Assembly (NCBI GenBank): GCA_037179515.1
Contig: JAXCGZ010007664.1
Location: 62,001 to 126,000 of the forward strand
DNA length: 64,000 nt
DNA from: Halocaridina rubra
Lineage: Eukaryota > Arthropoda > Malacostraca > Decapoda > Atyidae
Direction: 5' to 3'
Numbering within the stretch: the first letter of the stretch is position 1; the number at the start of each line of letters is the position of its first letter. This document shows positions 1-12,544 of this stretch, piece by piece. Below the pieces are notes generated by a model. That model saw nothing but the letters and a program-made list of their open reading frames with translations. It was not told the origin of the DNA and did no database searches. Position numbers and translations under genes: made by a program.

Positions 1-229
1 AAGGGTAACAGATCCAATTGCAGTCATTTCAAGTATATTCAATACTAATGTACCCTGATATGCATAATTTGTTGCAAGTTATTATCATGATTAAGCATTT
101 AATTCGCAAGCACTTAGTTCATGCAGCAATAATAATAAAAAGCTGATTCAAACTCAAGCTTTTCATTCTGTAATTAAGTGAGGCCCTTGCTTTCTCTATT
201 ACTCACGATCAGATTATCAAACATCCTAC

Positions 230-1905
230 TTGTGTTCCCGAATGCCAAGAACAAGCAGCCAACACTCTTAACCTAATTCTTATTTCTTATCCTTCAAATA
301 CTTATATTCTGTGCTTTTCCCTCTTGGTTCTTCGCTAAAGATGAACAAGGCATCTGGACCCGATGGTATCCCTGCAAGATTCCAAGAGGAGACTGCAGAT
401 GAACTGACTCCCGTAATTTGCTGTCTTTTTTGCCTCATTCTCTCAACCAGTATCTATCCTTTATCTTGGAAGCATGTCTAGAGCAACCTGTTCCTACGGG
501 TGACAAATCTATTCCATAAAACGATCGATCTCTCACCCTAACCACCGCTATTGCTAGTTTTTGAAACTTTGCTCAATTCTCACTGCTTGAGACATCTTGA
601 ATCTAACTGGCTTATCTCCAATCACCAGTACAGCTTCTGCAAGGCAAGATCCACAGGTGACCTCCGTCCTATCTTACTCATGTATGGTTATCTTTACTGA
701 GGAAGTATGGGGGATCCTTTGTCATCGCCCTTGATATCTCTAAGGCTTTAGACAGAGTCTAGCACAAGGCCTTGTTGGCCAAACTCCCTCTGTTCTTTGA
801 CTTCCAGTTTTCTTTCTGACCGTTTTATATCTATGGTTGTTGACAATGCAACTCCTAGCCTATTTCCTTTTACCAGTGGTATTACATAAGGCTCTGTTCC
901 TTCTCTTCATCAACGAGCTTCTTCTGTCCCCATCCTCCTCTCTTTTTCACACCTTTGCTGACAATTCTACCCTTCATTTTTCCTATGCCTTTTCTTCACA
1001 ACCTTCATCTGCTACTTGTAATCAGTCTTGTATCTCTCTTTCTTCTAATCTCTACTCCGATTTGCAGAGGGTATCTGAGTGGGGCATCCAAAATTTGGAT
1101 TTAATTAATGCCTCCATGACAGTTTCTGGCTATCTCTTTATCATCTTCTCCTCTTGAGAGCTGTATTGTCTTCAAAACTAACGACATTTACCCTCTAAAT
1201 TCTATTAACATATTAGGAATCCAGATTGCCTCTAACTCTTCTTGGAGGAATCACATAATTCAAATTTCTAAATCTGTATCTAAAAAATTGGGGGTTCTGT
1301 TTCGTTTTTCATCATTATTTTTCCTCTTTACATTTACTTAAAATCTATTAAGGTCTTATCCATCCTTGCTTAGAGTACTGCTCGCACATCTGGGGTGCTT
1401 CTTCATATACTTATCTCCTTGACAGGGTTGAATCTAGATTCTCTTGTCTTCACCCTAAGGTATCATCCCTTTCTCTTTTCTATCGCTACTACCATCGCTG
1501 CTCTGATGACTTGGCAAGTTGCATACCTCCCCCACTATCGAGCAACGTAACACTCGCCAAGCGGCCTCGTCTAACAAGTACTGTGTGGAGATTTGTAGCT
1601 CGCAGATTGGTCAGTGCCGTGACTGCTTCTTTCCATCCATCTCCTGACTCTGGAACTCTTTTCCTCCTTGTCTTTCCTAATTCTTATAACCTATACTCTT
1701 TCAAAAAATGGGTCTATCGTCATCGTAGGGCTTAATCCTGTCATATCTCTCAGTCCTCAGTACTTCGACTTTTATTTCAGCCTGTCCTTTTCCTACTGTA
1801 TATCATTACATCATTTCTGTCTTAACATTTACCTCTTACTTTTTCTATGTCTTAATGTTTTCTTTATGAGGGCAGTTTTATTTTACCTGTCCCAGTGTCA
1901 CTCAT
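230..1905 (+). pseudogene. Degenerate non-LTR retrotransposon (jockey/CR1-like LINE-A), reverse transcriptase part
   Basis: Broken remains of a LINE reverse transcriptase. In shifting frames one can read N-K-A-S-G-P-D-G-I-P near 340-375, a palm-like S-K-A-L-D-R-V stretch near 739, F-A-D-N-S-T-L-H near 953 (the F-A-D-D box, second D changed to N), and D-L-Q-R-V-S-E-W-G near 1060. Then come the thumb-like I-L-G-I-Q segment near 1210 and a C-terminal F-F-P-S-I-S block near 1630. Frameshifts and stops interrupt it throughout. The 3' end at about 1865-1905 carries GAGGGCAGTTTTATTTTA followed by a GTGTCACTCATAATT-type terminus, shared with pieces at 29.9, 38.4, 40.3 and 57.9 kb. Clade placement is inference from motif style. 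Confidence 0.7.
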
Positions 1906-2099
1906 AATTAAAAAGTTTTGTGGTGAATTATATGAATTTATCCACTCTCTACAAACAAAATATAAAAAAAAAAAGAGAGTAAAGAGACAGTAAATGACAG
2001 AATTGTTTTTAACTTGAAAGTACTGTATGTGATGTTCTGACTTATAGAGGGAACTGATCTCATTATGTATGTCAAGAAGTTGGAAAGGGATAGATGTTT

Positions 2100-3010
2100 A
2101 AAAGAGGTGTATTTTTCTATATATGACTTCACTTGTCACACCATATTTACAAACGGGATTACACAATGTAAAATAAAAATTAATTCTAGATTAAATACCA
2201 ATACACTTACACGTGGAATTGTCTGCTACTTATCCAGGTGGGGAAAAATACTCACCTATATCACTGATACGGAGGCGGAAAAACGTTTGCAGATTGAAGT
2301 TCGTTCTCCCGCATCCACTTCCTCTTCTACCGCTTAATGCGATCGTATATTATGGAGAGAATGGAAAAATAGCATTAAGAACATACAGCAAACAATCTTG
2401 CCATATAATATCGTCAGGCAAATAGCGTGTGAAAGGGCATCAGCTGATGCAGAGGTGGCAAAACGTTTGCAGATAGAGGTTCGTTCTCTCGCATCCTGTT
2501 CCTCTTCTACCGCTAAAAGCGATCGGATATTATGGGAAGAATGGAAAAAAAGCATTAAGAACAAACAGCAAACTAACTTGCCATATATCATCAGGGAAAA
2601 AGCGTCAGAGAGCAAAAACGTTTGCAGATAGAGGTTCGTTCTTCCGCATCCTCCTCCTCTTCTACCGCTTACGTTACATGGTCACCGCCACCATGTACGT
2701 CCCAGTGTATGCCTGTTGCTCACCGCATAATATAGTGCATTAATTTGTTTACTGTACAATAAATCTGTATATCTTTTATACTCTACACTATTTGCATGTT
2801 AATATAAATAACTACAAGTCTTTCTGCTTAGTTATGTACTTATAAAATATGTTTTACTTATCTTTTATCTTTGATATAGTGTGTCTATGTACGGTTGTGA
2901 AACGTATCTATGCCCATTATCGTTGTTTCTAATGGAAAATGACTCGATAGATTACGTGATTTTCACATTACTCGTCACTTTTGAGAACTTATCTTTGCGT
3001 TATTCCAAGA
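2100..3010 (+). mobile_element. Non-autonomous DNA element with internal tandem repeats (copy 1)
   Basis: A unit starting AAAACGTTTGCAG recurs at about 2280, 2460 and 2613. Each unit reads GAGGTTCGTTCT, a CTTCTACCGCT block, then GAATGGAAAAA and AGCATTAAGAACA. After the units lies an AT-rich part (2690-2940) and an edge near 2935-2995. The whole segment is present inverted and similar at 26765-27880. The edge of that second copy (GTGCCGCGTATTGTAATTTTCGCG) resembles pogo/Tigger-type termini. No transposase is readable, so it is taken as a non-autonomous element. The left boundary is uncertain. Confidence 0.6.
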
Positions 3011-3049
3011 CCTAGGTGTATATTAAAATGCCACTTGTCTGGCATCCTG

Positions 3050-3905
3050 GTTCCATTTGCTATTAATTTTGCCAATTTTTAACAGCCAATCTTGGCTCCC
3101 AGTTTCTTCTTAAGTTCCAAATGAGGTGTCTTCTGTTTCTCTCTGTTTCGTACTTACAACTCATATTATACATAGGTAGATTTCTACAGAGTTCTCCTTT
3201 GAGTTTCATGTCCTGAATTTCTTTGAGTTTTTCAGCAAATTAGACATGCTTTCTTCATCCCTATTCTAGATCTTAAAGAACCTTGGTTTGATAGAGCTTG
3301 TGCATAAGCCAAGTCTAATAAGAGCCTGCATGGTTTCTGTCAATCCAATTTCTTAGGTATTCTCAGCAATGCATGCAGTCTAAATATCCTTCCTCTCCTT
3401 TTTCTTCTCAAACAGTTCTTGGCTTGTTTCAAGAAAAATTGTGAATGATCAGGTACTCTTTTCTATTTCAAAAAGTTTCTGTAGCCTCCTCCTTTCCTGC
3501 TTTTCAGACCTCTTTCTTTACCATCTCAAGTTATATTTTGCCATATATCACTCATCTAATTGTCCTCCTCTTCGAGGCTTGCTTTGTGATTGTCTTTAGT
3601 GTTTAATTCTTTTACTTCATCCCTATTATGATGTATGTTTCTTGGCTCTGTCCCCTTTCTTCCCTAAGGACAGTGTTGCTGAAATCTTCCCATAGTATCT
3701 TTAACAAATCCACAACTGTATCTGAATGCTCACTCAGTTCATCACACAATTTTTTTTCTTGCTTACACCTTCAGCGGAACCATTTCTCACTGCTGTTTCG
3801 CAAAATACTTAAGGAAATACGTCCTAGATTTTTGCTACATCCAAGGCACAGGCAGATATCCTTGTTTACCTCAGCCCTCTCTATGATGTTCAAACTTTTC
3901 TGATT
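3050..3905 (-). pseudogene. Possible degenerate LINE ORF1-like sequence
   Basis: On the minus strand, short open stretches rich in K, E and S read in several frames, including C-L-C-L-G-C-S-K, K-W-F-R followed by K-Q-E-K-K-L-C-D-E-L-S-E-H, and V-V-D-L-L-K-I. The composition and coiled-coil-like heptads suggest an old retrotransposon ORF1, but no domain can be named and stops are frequent. The 91-residue plus-strand frame over 3628-3903 is the antisense of this sequence and is not proposed as a gene. Confidence 0.28.
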
Positions 3906-4249
3906 ATATCCCTTTTATTTTTTCTCTCTCTACAATAGTACACGACTTTCTTTTTCTTTCTCTCTATTTCAAACTTAATTTATCCATAAGTTTTGCAGTA
4001 TGTAGTACCTTTTCATCTAGTAATGAAGGGGCAGCAATCTAAGGGACTTATCTAAGAAAACCCCAGTTAAATATTGGCAACTCCTGTAGAACTTTGGAGC
4101 ACCTCTCGGTTATGATTGTTTTATGTACCCCTTCTGTTTTATGTCTAACTAATGAGTTTGTTTTGGTTTGTTAGCTTGGTTTGGTAACCTGTCAGAAAAA
4201 TAAAATGGTCAAGATGTACCCCTTCTATTTTTGGACAGAAATATTTTTT

Positions 4250-4830
4250 TCGATAAATTTTGATGTGTTTTGAATTATTTTAAGCATTGTTTTTCTGGAG
4301 ATCCCAATATTTTTTCTGGTCTGACTTTAGTGGACGGCAATGGACACTTTAATAACCAAGTCTGACCTGAAGTAAGCCAACAAATTTGAAGCCTTATATA
4401 CATTAACTGGTGAATTTAAAAGTGAATACAGCCTAATGCTATATATCAGGAAGTGGCAGTAACACTGATTTCTCGGGTAGCCTCTGGACGGTGTGCATAA
4501 GACAAATCTTGGCCGAAAAAAAAATATTGTTAAGATTGGTTTTACACACCCTATGTATATTTGAGCTCAATATTATTTCCTGATAGATTTCGATGGGTTT
4601 TGAATTAATCTGATAAACAAACCTAACTTATGCTAACTCAAATATGAAGTCTTACATACCTTAGAAAGGTGAATTTGCATGATTATACATAAGCGCTGCA
4701 CATTTCACTAAGTGGTGGCAACACTGTTTCTCGGTTAGCTAAGGAAAGGGAGCATAAAACAAATCTTAACTAAATATATTTTAATCCAAAAATAAAAGGG
4801 GGTGCATAAAACGAATCTCTACCCACGTCT
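4250..4830. repeat. Diverged direct repeat, two units
   Basis: Two related segments, about 4250-4510 and 4580-4770. Each begins with GATARATTTYGATGKGTTTTGAATTA and passes through a TGAAGYCTTAYATAC block and a GTGGTGAATTT-like block. Each ends with an AGTGGYRRYAACACTG...TTCTCGG stretch and a G-GCATAARAC motif. Similarity is moderate, so the duplication is old. No coding content. Confidence 0.55.
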
Positions 4831-4834
4831 GCCT

Positions 4835-5685
4835 TGCAATATGTTCTCTATAATTGTATATTAACGCGCCTAGTACGTTAACAATGGACAAAAAAACAGT
4901 TAAAAACAACAAATCTAACTCTACCTGACGAGAGAATACATTTCATTACAGCAGAAGCAATCTTTTTTTGTACGAAACCGCAAATTATATGGACCACAAC
5001 CCAGTAGTAACGATAGAGAAAAATCGTTAAATTCCTAACGAGATCAAGGAAATTATGGTGAAGAAAAACGCCAATTCCCATATTAACGATAACTCTGTGT
5101 CATTACAGTAAGTAACATGTGGGTCTAATTTCAATATGTCGCCATAATATCTTACTATACAAGTGTAGAGGGGCACATCGGCCATCCGCTCGTTTGTTTA
5201 CATAAACGGTTCAATGTCATGAGAAACAATGAAATACACAGATGCAGATATTCTTGATATGCAGTGGTACCAGATTTCTCAGGTAACGTACCAACGGGTA
5301 AGAAGAAATATAATAACATGATCACTCTTTATGAAATAATAATAATTACTACTATTATTAAAATGATGTCTGCTTATTTTGCTGTTAATTCCCATTTGGA
5401 AGGGGACGAACACAGACAGGTTGCTGATGGAGAATTAAGACTAGTTGCTCTTCCCAAGTCCCCCGAACACAGGAAGGTCACTTCTCGAAGTAAAGCGCTC
5501 TATCCTAAGCTACTACATTCTTACAATAATAATAATCATTATTATTATTATTATTACCCTTATTATTATTATTGTCATAATACACTAAGTGTAAAGTCAC
5601 TACCTTTCCGCAACCACAACTTCATATTAATATCTGTCCAATAAAAGAAAGTAATACAAAATGTTATATGTATTCAATAGCCACG
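4835..5685. other. No gene recognised
   Basis: AT-rich sequence with short (AAT)n-type tracts at about 5335-5360 and 5520-5580. A 126-residue open frame across 5264-5644 is built partly from the trinucleotide tracts and has no recognisable domain. Confidence 0.5.
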
Positions 5686-5689
5686 ATCT

Positions 5690-5870
5690 TCCCCTTATAT
5701 AAACAATGGCTGAGTCAAGGCAAAGCATTTGTTTATCTCAGGAGACTGCGAATGAGAAATTAAGTCCTCTCGCCCCACTTCATTGGCTCGACTTTTACAA
5801 CACACAGGTGAATGCAGGGGCAGTTTTCTTGTTTCCCCCAACATCAGTAAAAGGAAGAAGATGCTGCAGA
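5690..5870 (-). mobile_element. SINE-like repeat, family C (diverged copy)
   Basis: Read on the minus strand it has GGGGAAACAAGAAAACTGCC, then TGTGTTGTAAAAGTCGA, a purine-rich AGTGGGGCGAGAGGAC part, and TTGACTCAGCCA near the 3' end. The same order of blocks is seen at 26265-26420 and 39275-39475. No tRNA-like head can be defined here with confidence. Confidence 0.5.
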
Positions 5871-6239
5871 GTATGAGCAAAAAAAGAAGGAATAATGTTC
5901 CGTCCACTGGGCTCTTTCCATAATGAGACAGGATATGTGCTGGTCACTGCGTTTATGACCTCTGTGGTTCTTTGTACTAAGCTGGGAATGCCTCTTCTAC
6001 AGATTCAAGACTCGAATCTCAACAGCAAAAGGTAAAAAAATTTAGAACGATTTAAATTCATTATTATTATAATTACTACTACTACTGCTTTTCTCTGTCA
6101 TCCTCTCTTACCCCGCATATGCTTCTTGTGTTTTTTTTAGAGATGAGTAAATTCCAAGGAGTTGCACATCTTCTGCCTCCCATAGTTCATTCTCTCTTGC
6201 TCTGCAATTCTTTTCTTTTTCCTTAGTTGGAGACACAGA

Positions 6240-6335
6240 AAACTGATTACGTGTTCTCCTGGGTGTCATAAAAGTTGACTAATTGGCAGAATAAGGGGAC
6301 TAGAGAATTCCCTCCATCAAAATTTCCAATAGCAA
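6240..6335 (+). mobile_element. Fragment of SINE-like family C
   Basis: Short stretch with GGTGTCATAAAAGTTGACTA, then AAGGGGACTAGAGAATTCCC, corresponding to the middle of family C (compare the GTCGTAAAAATCGACTAGA block of the 39.3 kb copy). Truncated on both sides. Confidence 0.4.
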
Positions 6336-6339
6336 AACT

Positions 6340-9300
6340 TGATGTCAAACAGGGGAGGATTCTGGTAGGAAAACTCTAGCCAGAACCTTGGTGACTGGTA
6401 CTGATAGTGCAGAATAATGAGACAAGAGAGAATAAGAGGAAGGAGATTGGTAGAATGTTGTGAGAAGATAAATGGATAAGTGAGCAATGAGTAGTGTAAA
6501 GGTGAAAGGGATATCAGAATTAGTGTGCTTTGACCCAGCCATCCTTCTTACTAGGGAGATTGTATTCCTTGTATATAGACAAACTAAATGTAAGGTCATT
6601 ATTGCAGTTGTAAAAGTCATTGCTGACCAGATATTTTATTATGGAAGTATTAAAAAGCCAACTGCTCTACTGGTGATTTAAGTATCAAACAAAAATATGT
6701 CAACTTCTTTGAGCTTTGTTAATAAAAGATAAAGCTGTTTTACTCTATTTTTATAAGAATGCAGATAGAGAAAAAACACTATGCATATCTTTATAAAGGT
6801 TGCTAGCAGTTTGGAAATATGGGACCTAACCATTGTGTTTGCTTGGAAGACCAACAGTGCATACCTTATGGAGTGGAAGGTTAGCTTATCCGTCAGGGTA
6901 GAAAACGCAACAGAAATATGCCATTTACAAATATCCCTTTTAATAGTTAGCCTCTGCCTTGAAAGATCCAGGAGAAGAGTATTAGGAAATATAAGGAAGA
7001 ACACAGAAAGAAATCCATAAAGGCGAATTTCAAATATTTAATAAAAGAATTCCAGTATGATTATTCTGTAGAAAGGAGGAGATATAAAAAATAAATTAGA
7101 TATTTTTAATAAATTTAGTTTAAATTATTCTGGAAAAACTTTAGATGAAGATAGTAAGGATGAGATACGAGGAAAGGACTATTCCCTCAGCCACAGGGGA
7201 TTCCCATGGAAAAATTCCTGAGGTGGCTATTTGCAAAAGGTAGTTTAGAAGCATGATAGTCAACTTGAAACCTCACTCAACATTAGATATATTGAGCATC
7301 CGAGGGATCCAAAATCATCTTAAAATGAGAGGACCCAATCTATTCTGTTATCATTTTCTGTTAAAAGAGTGAAAGCCATACATAGGTATATGGAAAGTGC
7401 TAATATCAAAAGCAGTTCTCAAGATACAAAAATTTTTAACAGGGATAGTAACTCTTGTTATACAAGTACTAACATGAACAGCATCTAAGACACGTATTAA
7501 GCACTCGCTACTCCTAGATCCTCCTCTCAAAATACATTTAATAATGTAAAATAATAACGAAAATTGAACTTACAATGGATAACAAAAACAGGTGGAAAAG
7601 TAAGCATACACATATAATAATAAAGCAAAATACAGATTTTCCAGAAATAAAATTGTATGAGGTCATCTAGCAATATAGTGTCAAGCTTTCATTCTCATAA
7701 GGCATTTGCTTTGCAGTGTAATATTATGAGTCTTTTTCTCTATCAGTCTAGCTACCAATGACAAAAATAACCTTCAGATATTTCAAGGGATCTTGCATCC
7801 TATGACTTGGTTTGGATGCTCTGTATTCTGCTGAGTTCCTTAGGAAGAGCAACAGAGACAGCTTTACTCCTTGACCTGTCAGAGTAGTGTTATGAATCCA
7901 TAATATTTCTTACTGTTTACAGATCGTAATCTCCTATTTTGTTCAATCCTGATTGCATAGAAATTTCTAAATTTCAATTAGTTTTGTCTCACGTGGTATA
8001 CTGGTAAATCTAAGAAATTTGCATTTCTATTTACATACTGCTGAATCCTTATAATTACGCAGTTCACATGCCCTCTAAGTTATTAATATGTACACAAGCG
8101 CAAGCAATAACTAAATTTTACATTATGCAGAGAGAACACGACGTTTGGCCTTTTTCCACACACCCTAAGTTGCCATGGGTGTCCGAAGGGAGGATTAGCT
8201 ATGCATGGCTATGAACTGAGGAAAATCCACCTCAAAATATCTGTGATGAGCATAAAATGTGAATCTAATTAGGGAAATAAATAACATGAATACAATCAGA
8301 TTTTATGGAACTTCATACACACGACCACTAATGGAAATACTTGTGTGATATCTATACCCTTAGAGTACAATATAATAGTTGTGTCAGGATTTAATATGAA
8401 AAGTTACTTAGTACAGTACAACGATTTTTCAGCATAAATTTTTCTTATCATAAAACATTACACATTCTCTTTGATAAAGTTAAGCGATTTTCTTAATTTA
8501 ATGACCATTTGCAAGCAGAGAAGAATTTCATTGAAATTATTACTGTATTCATATATAAAGTAATAAATGATTTTTTCCTTATCCAACCCTCTACCAATGA
8601 ATGAACCATTGTACCTTTCACCTCACACATCCAATAGTATATTCACAATAGCCCGTTAAACTGATAGGGAATAGCACAAGACAGACCCCACTACCACTGT
8701 CTTTGTTTGACCATAAACTTCCGGCAATAAAATACTTAACAAACCACCATAAAGCCCTGCTCTCTTACAGTTCTAGTCAGTATACTGCCAACTGTCACCG
8801 ATAGAAGAGGCACAAATAAAGAGTACTTGTGCGATCAGATATCACCTAAATGGTGAATTGATTAGGATAAAAGATAAATTATTGATGAGTGTTCTTTATT
8901 GCAAATATGTGGTAAAAAATATGGATGCTACAAAAAGGTAGATTAAAGAAAAGACAAGAAATATAAGATAGAAAATCCAGTACTGTATATATAAGTCTGC
9001 AGACTTCTTTAATAACCATGTTATTAGCATGATTCCTAAACATCTCCATTAGGATCTTCGATTTTCAACTCTCAACATCATTGATCCTCATCGCCAACTT
9101 CAAAAGCTTCCTCATTCTTTAGAATGGAAGTGAAGCTCAGAGTTGTTTATGGAACTTGTTTTTTCTCCAGCAACAGATCTAACAAATCAATCTCAATGCA
9201 GCTCTGTGTATTTAAATGTCTCTGAAGTAATGAGGAAGCTTGTCTGGCTTGCTAAAGAAACTTTCGTTCTAATCTCATTACGCCTCTTATTCAGACTTTG

Positions 9301-9885
9301 ATGTCCTGCTCATTCTTTAAACTATCTTTTCTTCCTATTTGTCTCCTCAGTTACATATTGAATGTCAATAGGTACTCCTGTGTAATAACAAATATGAATG
9401 GTACTGCTAGTCATGGTTAAGTTCAGGAACCACTGGCTGGGGGAAGCTATTGCACATATGCACGCAGTTTTACAACTTACGTGATAACATTCAAATTTTA
9501 TATTTTTTACCTAGAGACAAAATTATACAGTACTACACTTTTTTAGTAAATCTTATCATGGATTCATAATTCTCATTCATAACTCCATATCTTCTGGGAT
9601 ATCCATTTCATTTTTTCGTATTTTGTTTGATGGAGGCCTTGAAGTTTGAAGTTCCAGGATAAGATTGCATCTACTGCCAGAGCAATTGTTTTTTTTCTCA
9701 AATGAAGTTTACAAATTGAAGCACTTCAAGTTTTTTGAGTATGTGTGTCTTCAGAGAGGAAGTGGGCACTAACCAGGCTGTGTGTTCTGTCCTTATCAAA
9801 AGAAATCACATTTTTGTGTGGCAATACAGCTGTATTTAAATTACATTATTTACAATGTTGCTATAAATCATAATGTCAATATAAG
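6340..9885. other. About 3.5 kb with no gene recognised
   Basis: AT-rich DNA with frequent stops on both strands. The longest open frames (about 90-110 codons, 6345-7020) show no family features and lie in low-complexity A/T-rich sequence. No splice-bounded conserved exon, RNA gene or intact mobile element was seen. It lies downstream of the NATD1-type gene, so its edge near 9.7-9.9 kb may hold that gene's 3' UTR. Confidence 0.5.
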
Positions 9886-9891
9886 TAACAA

Positions 9892-12267
9892 CTATTCAAG
9901 TATTTTACCAAGATACAATGGACTGGGATTCTCTTTATAATATTTTTTCAAATACCAACATGTTAATCTCATGTTCTTATTCTGTGCTGCAAATTGACTC
10001 ATAACTTCCTGCAAGAAGAAAACAGAAGTTTATAATTACGTTGGAAAGAGCAGTACGATATGTCACAACTTTTCAGTACAAAATGATAAGTAGTAAAAAC
10101 AAATAAATGGGTGAATCTACAGTGGAAAAAGGCATGATAAAGAGGATACATAAGGCTTAAGAACACATTTTCTTCACTTGTCAATCTTTAACCCTTATTA
10201 GATTATCCCAGATAAATCAGTTTCCCCATTTTGAGTATTTTCAGAACATCATGTGTGTAAGCGGGTACAAAATCAATTTTGCTTACATTCCATATTTTGA
10301 TGAAAACGGATGTGTGTGTACAAATAAATTTGTATAGCTATATTAGTCAGGTAAGAAATAAAATAAACCAAATAATAGTTGTAGATTAAAGATGAGGGCA
10401 TTTATAATGTTTTGACATATCATAAAATATCAACTCACACTTTTCTATCATACCAAGTGGATTCAACACTGGTTAAATTTTGATATGCAAAAGGCAGCTG
10501 TTACTGAAATCATAAAGTATTTCATATTTTTGTGCACTTAGCATCAGCATGTAATCATAAAATTCAATAAATAACAGTACATCACTCGATAAGGATTAGG
10601 ACATAACTGACTTAAGTTGGGGGCATCAATACCTGGTGCACTTCCTAAGTAGGGAATACTGTACATGCCAGGAGTCAATGTAAGCTCTTCTGACTATAAT
10701 ATTCAATAAAAGCTGCACTATTATATTTTACGTGATATTGGAAAATAAAGATATAGCAGAAACTCCTGCGTAGGCCTCCTAACTGTCAATAAAGGGCATT
10801 GCCTCTGCGTAATAAGAAGTTTCTCCACAATATCCAATATATTAGAAATATTAAATAGCAAGAGTTATAATGTCAAGAGTAATATTCCCGTATAGTCACT
10901 ATGTGGGTTGTACTTACCTTGGCAAGAACTTTGGCAATGCCTTGTCCTCTGTATGCATCTGGCACAACAGTGTGTTGCAAATCAACTGACCCAGCTTCTT
11001 CATCTATGATGTCGTATTGTAGGAATGCCTTTTCTAGTTAAAAAAAAAGAAAAAAAAAGTGAAAGTTTGAAAGCAGTAAATGGCACTTAAAAAAGGGATA
11101 CTCATAGAATGCAGCAGATAAAATAAATTTAATTGGTAGTAAATTGTCTTGTTAATACTTGGTTAGATATCGTAGAGCTTTTGGAATACAGAGGTTCCCC
11201 TACTTAAGAGCAATGAGTTAAAAACAACAACCTACCCATGTACTAATGTATGTATTACTTTACTGTACTGTTTTATTACATTATTATTACTGTATTAAAA
11301 TTCAGTGATACAGCATACTTTATGCTTTATGTAGTAGTTAAGTGTCTTTAACCTAATTACTATACAGTACTGCATATGTATGTACTGTACAGAAATTAAT
11401 TTTCACTTAAACACAACTGACAAACAAATCTACTTACGAACGGACTTCTGGAACTCTACTTATTCGTAAGGGGAATTTCTGTATACCAAACAGCCATTTT
11501 ACACTGTGTGGCTTGCATCTGAGAAGCAATTATATATAAACAGTCAGTTTTTTTCCAACAAGATGTGAGCTTCATCAAGACCAAAACACAAAGTAAGTTC
11601 CAAATAAAGTTCTAGACACCATGCCCATACTTTGTGTTTCTGTAATCTGACAGGCCCAGGAGTAGATACTCAGGAGTTGTTCCCACAACAAGAATCAGTC
11701 AGACATCATCAAAAGGAAACAATTCTTTAATTCAAAGTGGCATTTAAAGGTCAATGCAGTCAGAGGGATTAAAACTGAAGGAAGAACCATATTCCAAACA
11801 CATGCTAAACATAGAATCATTGTGGGAAAGGGGAATTTCATACCATATTGTTTGCTGATCTTATACTTGGCAGACTGAAACATGTTTACTTACCGGAAGG
11901 GCAGAAGGATTGCCAACACGTAAAAACTGAGAGAACATGAAGAAATATTCCATGTACAAACTGCAAAGATGCCTTTTGGGAGTTTTCTTTTACCCTGATT
12001 GTAGATAAGGATAATAGGTTCACTGCATTTAAATACAAACTTTCCGATGTACGTAAGAGGGATGGTTTGTGAAATTTTAGCCACGTGGTTATCTGTCATA
12101 AGTTTAAAATAATACATACCATTTCCCAACTTGATATAAAACTCCTTATTTTCTTGATCATGGTGTACCTGCATCCCCTCTGGCACTTCACCCGATTTCA
12201 ATCGGATTCCAGAGGCTGCTCTCAGTCCTTGGGACATAGACCTGGTAGTATAGCGACCAGCACTCAT
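9892..12267 (-). CDS. NATD1: NATD1-like GNAT-fold N-acetyltransferase domain protein
   Basis: Three coding exons on the minus strand: 12267-12120, 11033-10918 and 10008-9892, phases 1 and 0, all with GT donors and AG acceptors (GTATGT and GTAAGT donors). They join to 126 aa, close to the about 113 aa of vertebrate NATD1 plus a longer basic/Ser-rich N-terminus that could be a mitochondrial presequence (inference). Key signatures are VHHDQENKEFYIKLGN (34-49), VDLQHTVVPDAYRGQGIAK (66-84) with the R-G-Q-G-I-A acetyl-CoA loop at 78-83, and LTCWYLKKYYKENPSP (103-118). This matches the compact single-domain GCN5-related family whose substrate is not established. The ATG at 12267 is the first in frame and follows a stop-containing region. 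Introns are 1,086 and 909 bp; intron 1 holds a MITE (11185-11485). Upstream, a CR1 3'-end relic lies about 100 bp from the start. Confidence 0.93.
11185..11485 (-). mobile_element. MITE family D copy, in intron 1 of NATD1
   Basis: About 300 bp with inverted ends of the type CTACTTA-AGAG / CTTATTCGTAAGGGGAA. The interior is rich in TACAGTACTG-like words and AAACACAACTGACAAACAAA. Inverted relative to copies at 25130-25475 and 33085-33415, where the outer ends read CAACTTACGAA and TTCGTAARTA-GGA. No coding capacity. Confidence 0.65.
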
Positions 12268-12364
12268 TTTTGACTCTATTAATGCAGTACTAAATCACTA
12301 TAACTGTAGTATCTGGTCTTAACTGGTATTCAATGAGAGTGAAAAACATTAAGTAGCACTGAAT

Positions 12365-12442
12365 ACAAGAATGAAACCGATCAGGAAACGGGGAGTTACG
12401 AGCATAGAGTTTTTTCCCGTATGCACATTTAGGTAATTACTG
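12365..12442 (+). mobile_element. CR1-like LINE 3'-end relic upstream of NATD1
   Basis: Reads GAAACCGATCAGGAAACGGG, a GTTACGAGC block, then TTTTTTCCCGTATGCACA and TTTAGGTAATTAC. It matches the 3' UTR of the CR1-like copies (GGAACCGATCAGGAGACGGG at 15259, with CCCGTAAACACAATTAGG downstream). Only about 75 bp of the 3' end is present, as in strongly 5'-truncated LINE insertions. It sits within the presumed promoter region of NATD1. Confidence 0.75.
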
Positions 12443-12544
12443 GAGTTCTTGTTTTGGTGGATCTTCTTGTACAGAAAAGTAAGACAACATGGTTTGAAAT
12501 GTGTGCCTCTGGTACGGCTCCCTATATTTATATTTTTCTATGTC

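Noticed and set aside
2260..2660. Repeated units considered as a CRISPR array
   Set aside because: Units are 150-180 bp with no short-repeat and spacer structure, no cas genes, and an animal genome context.
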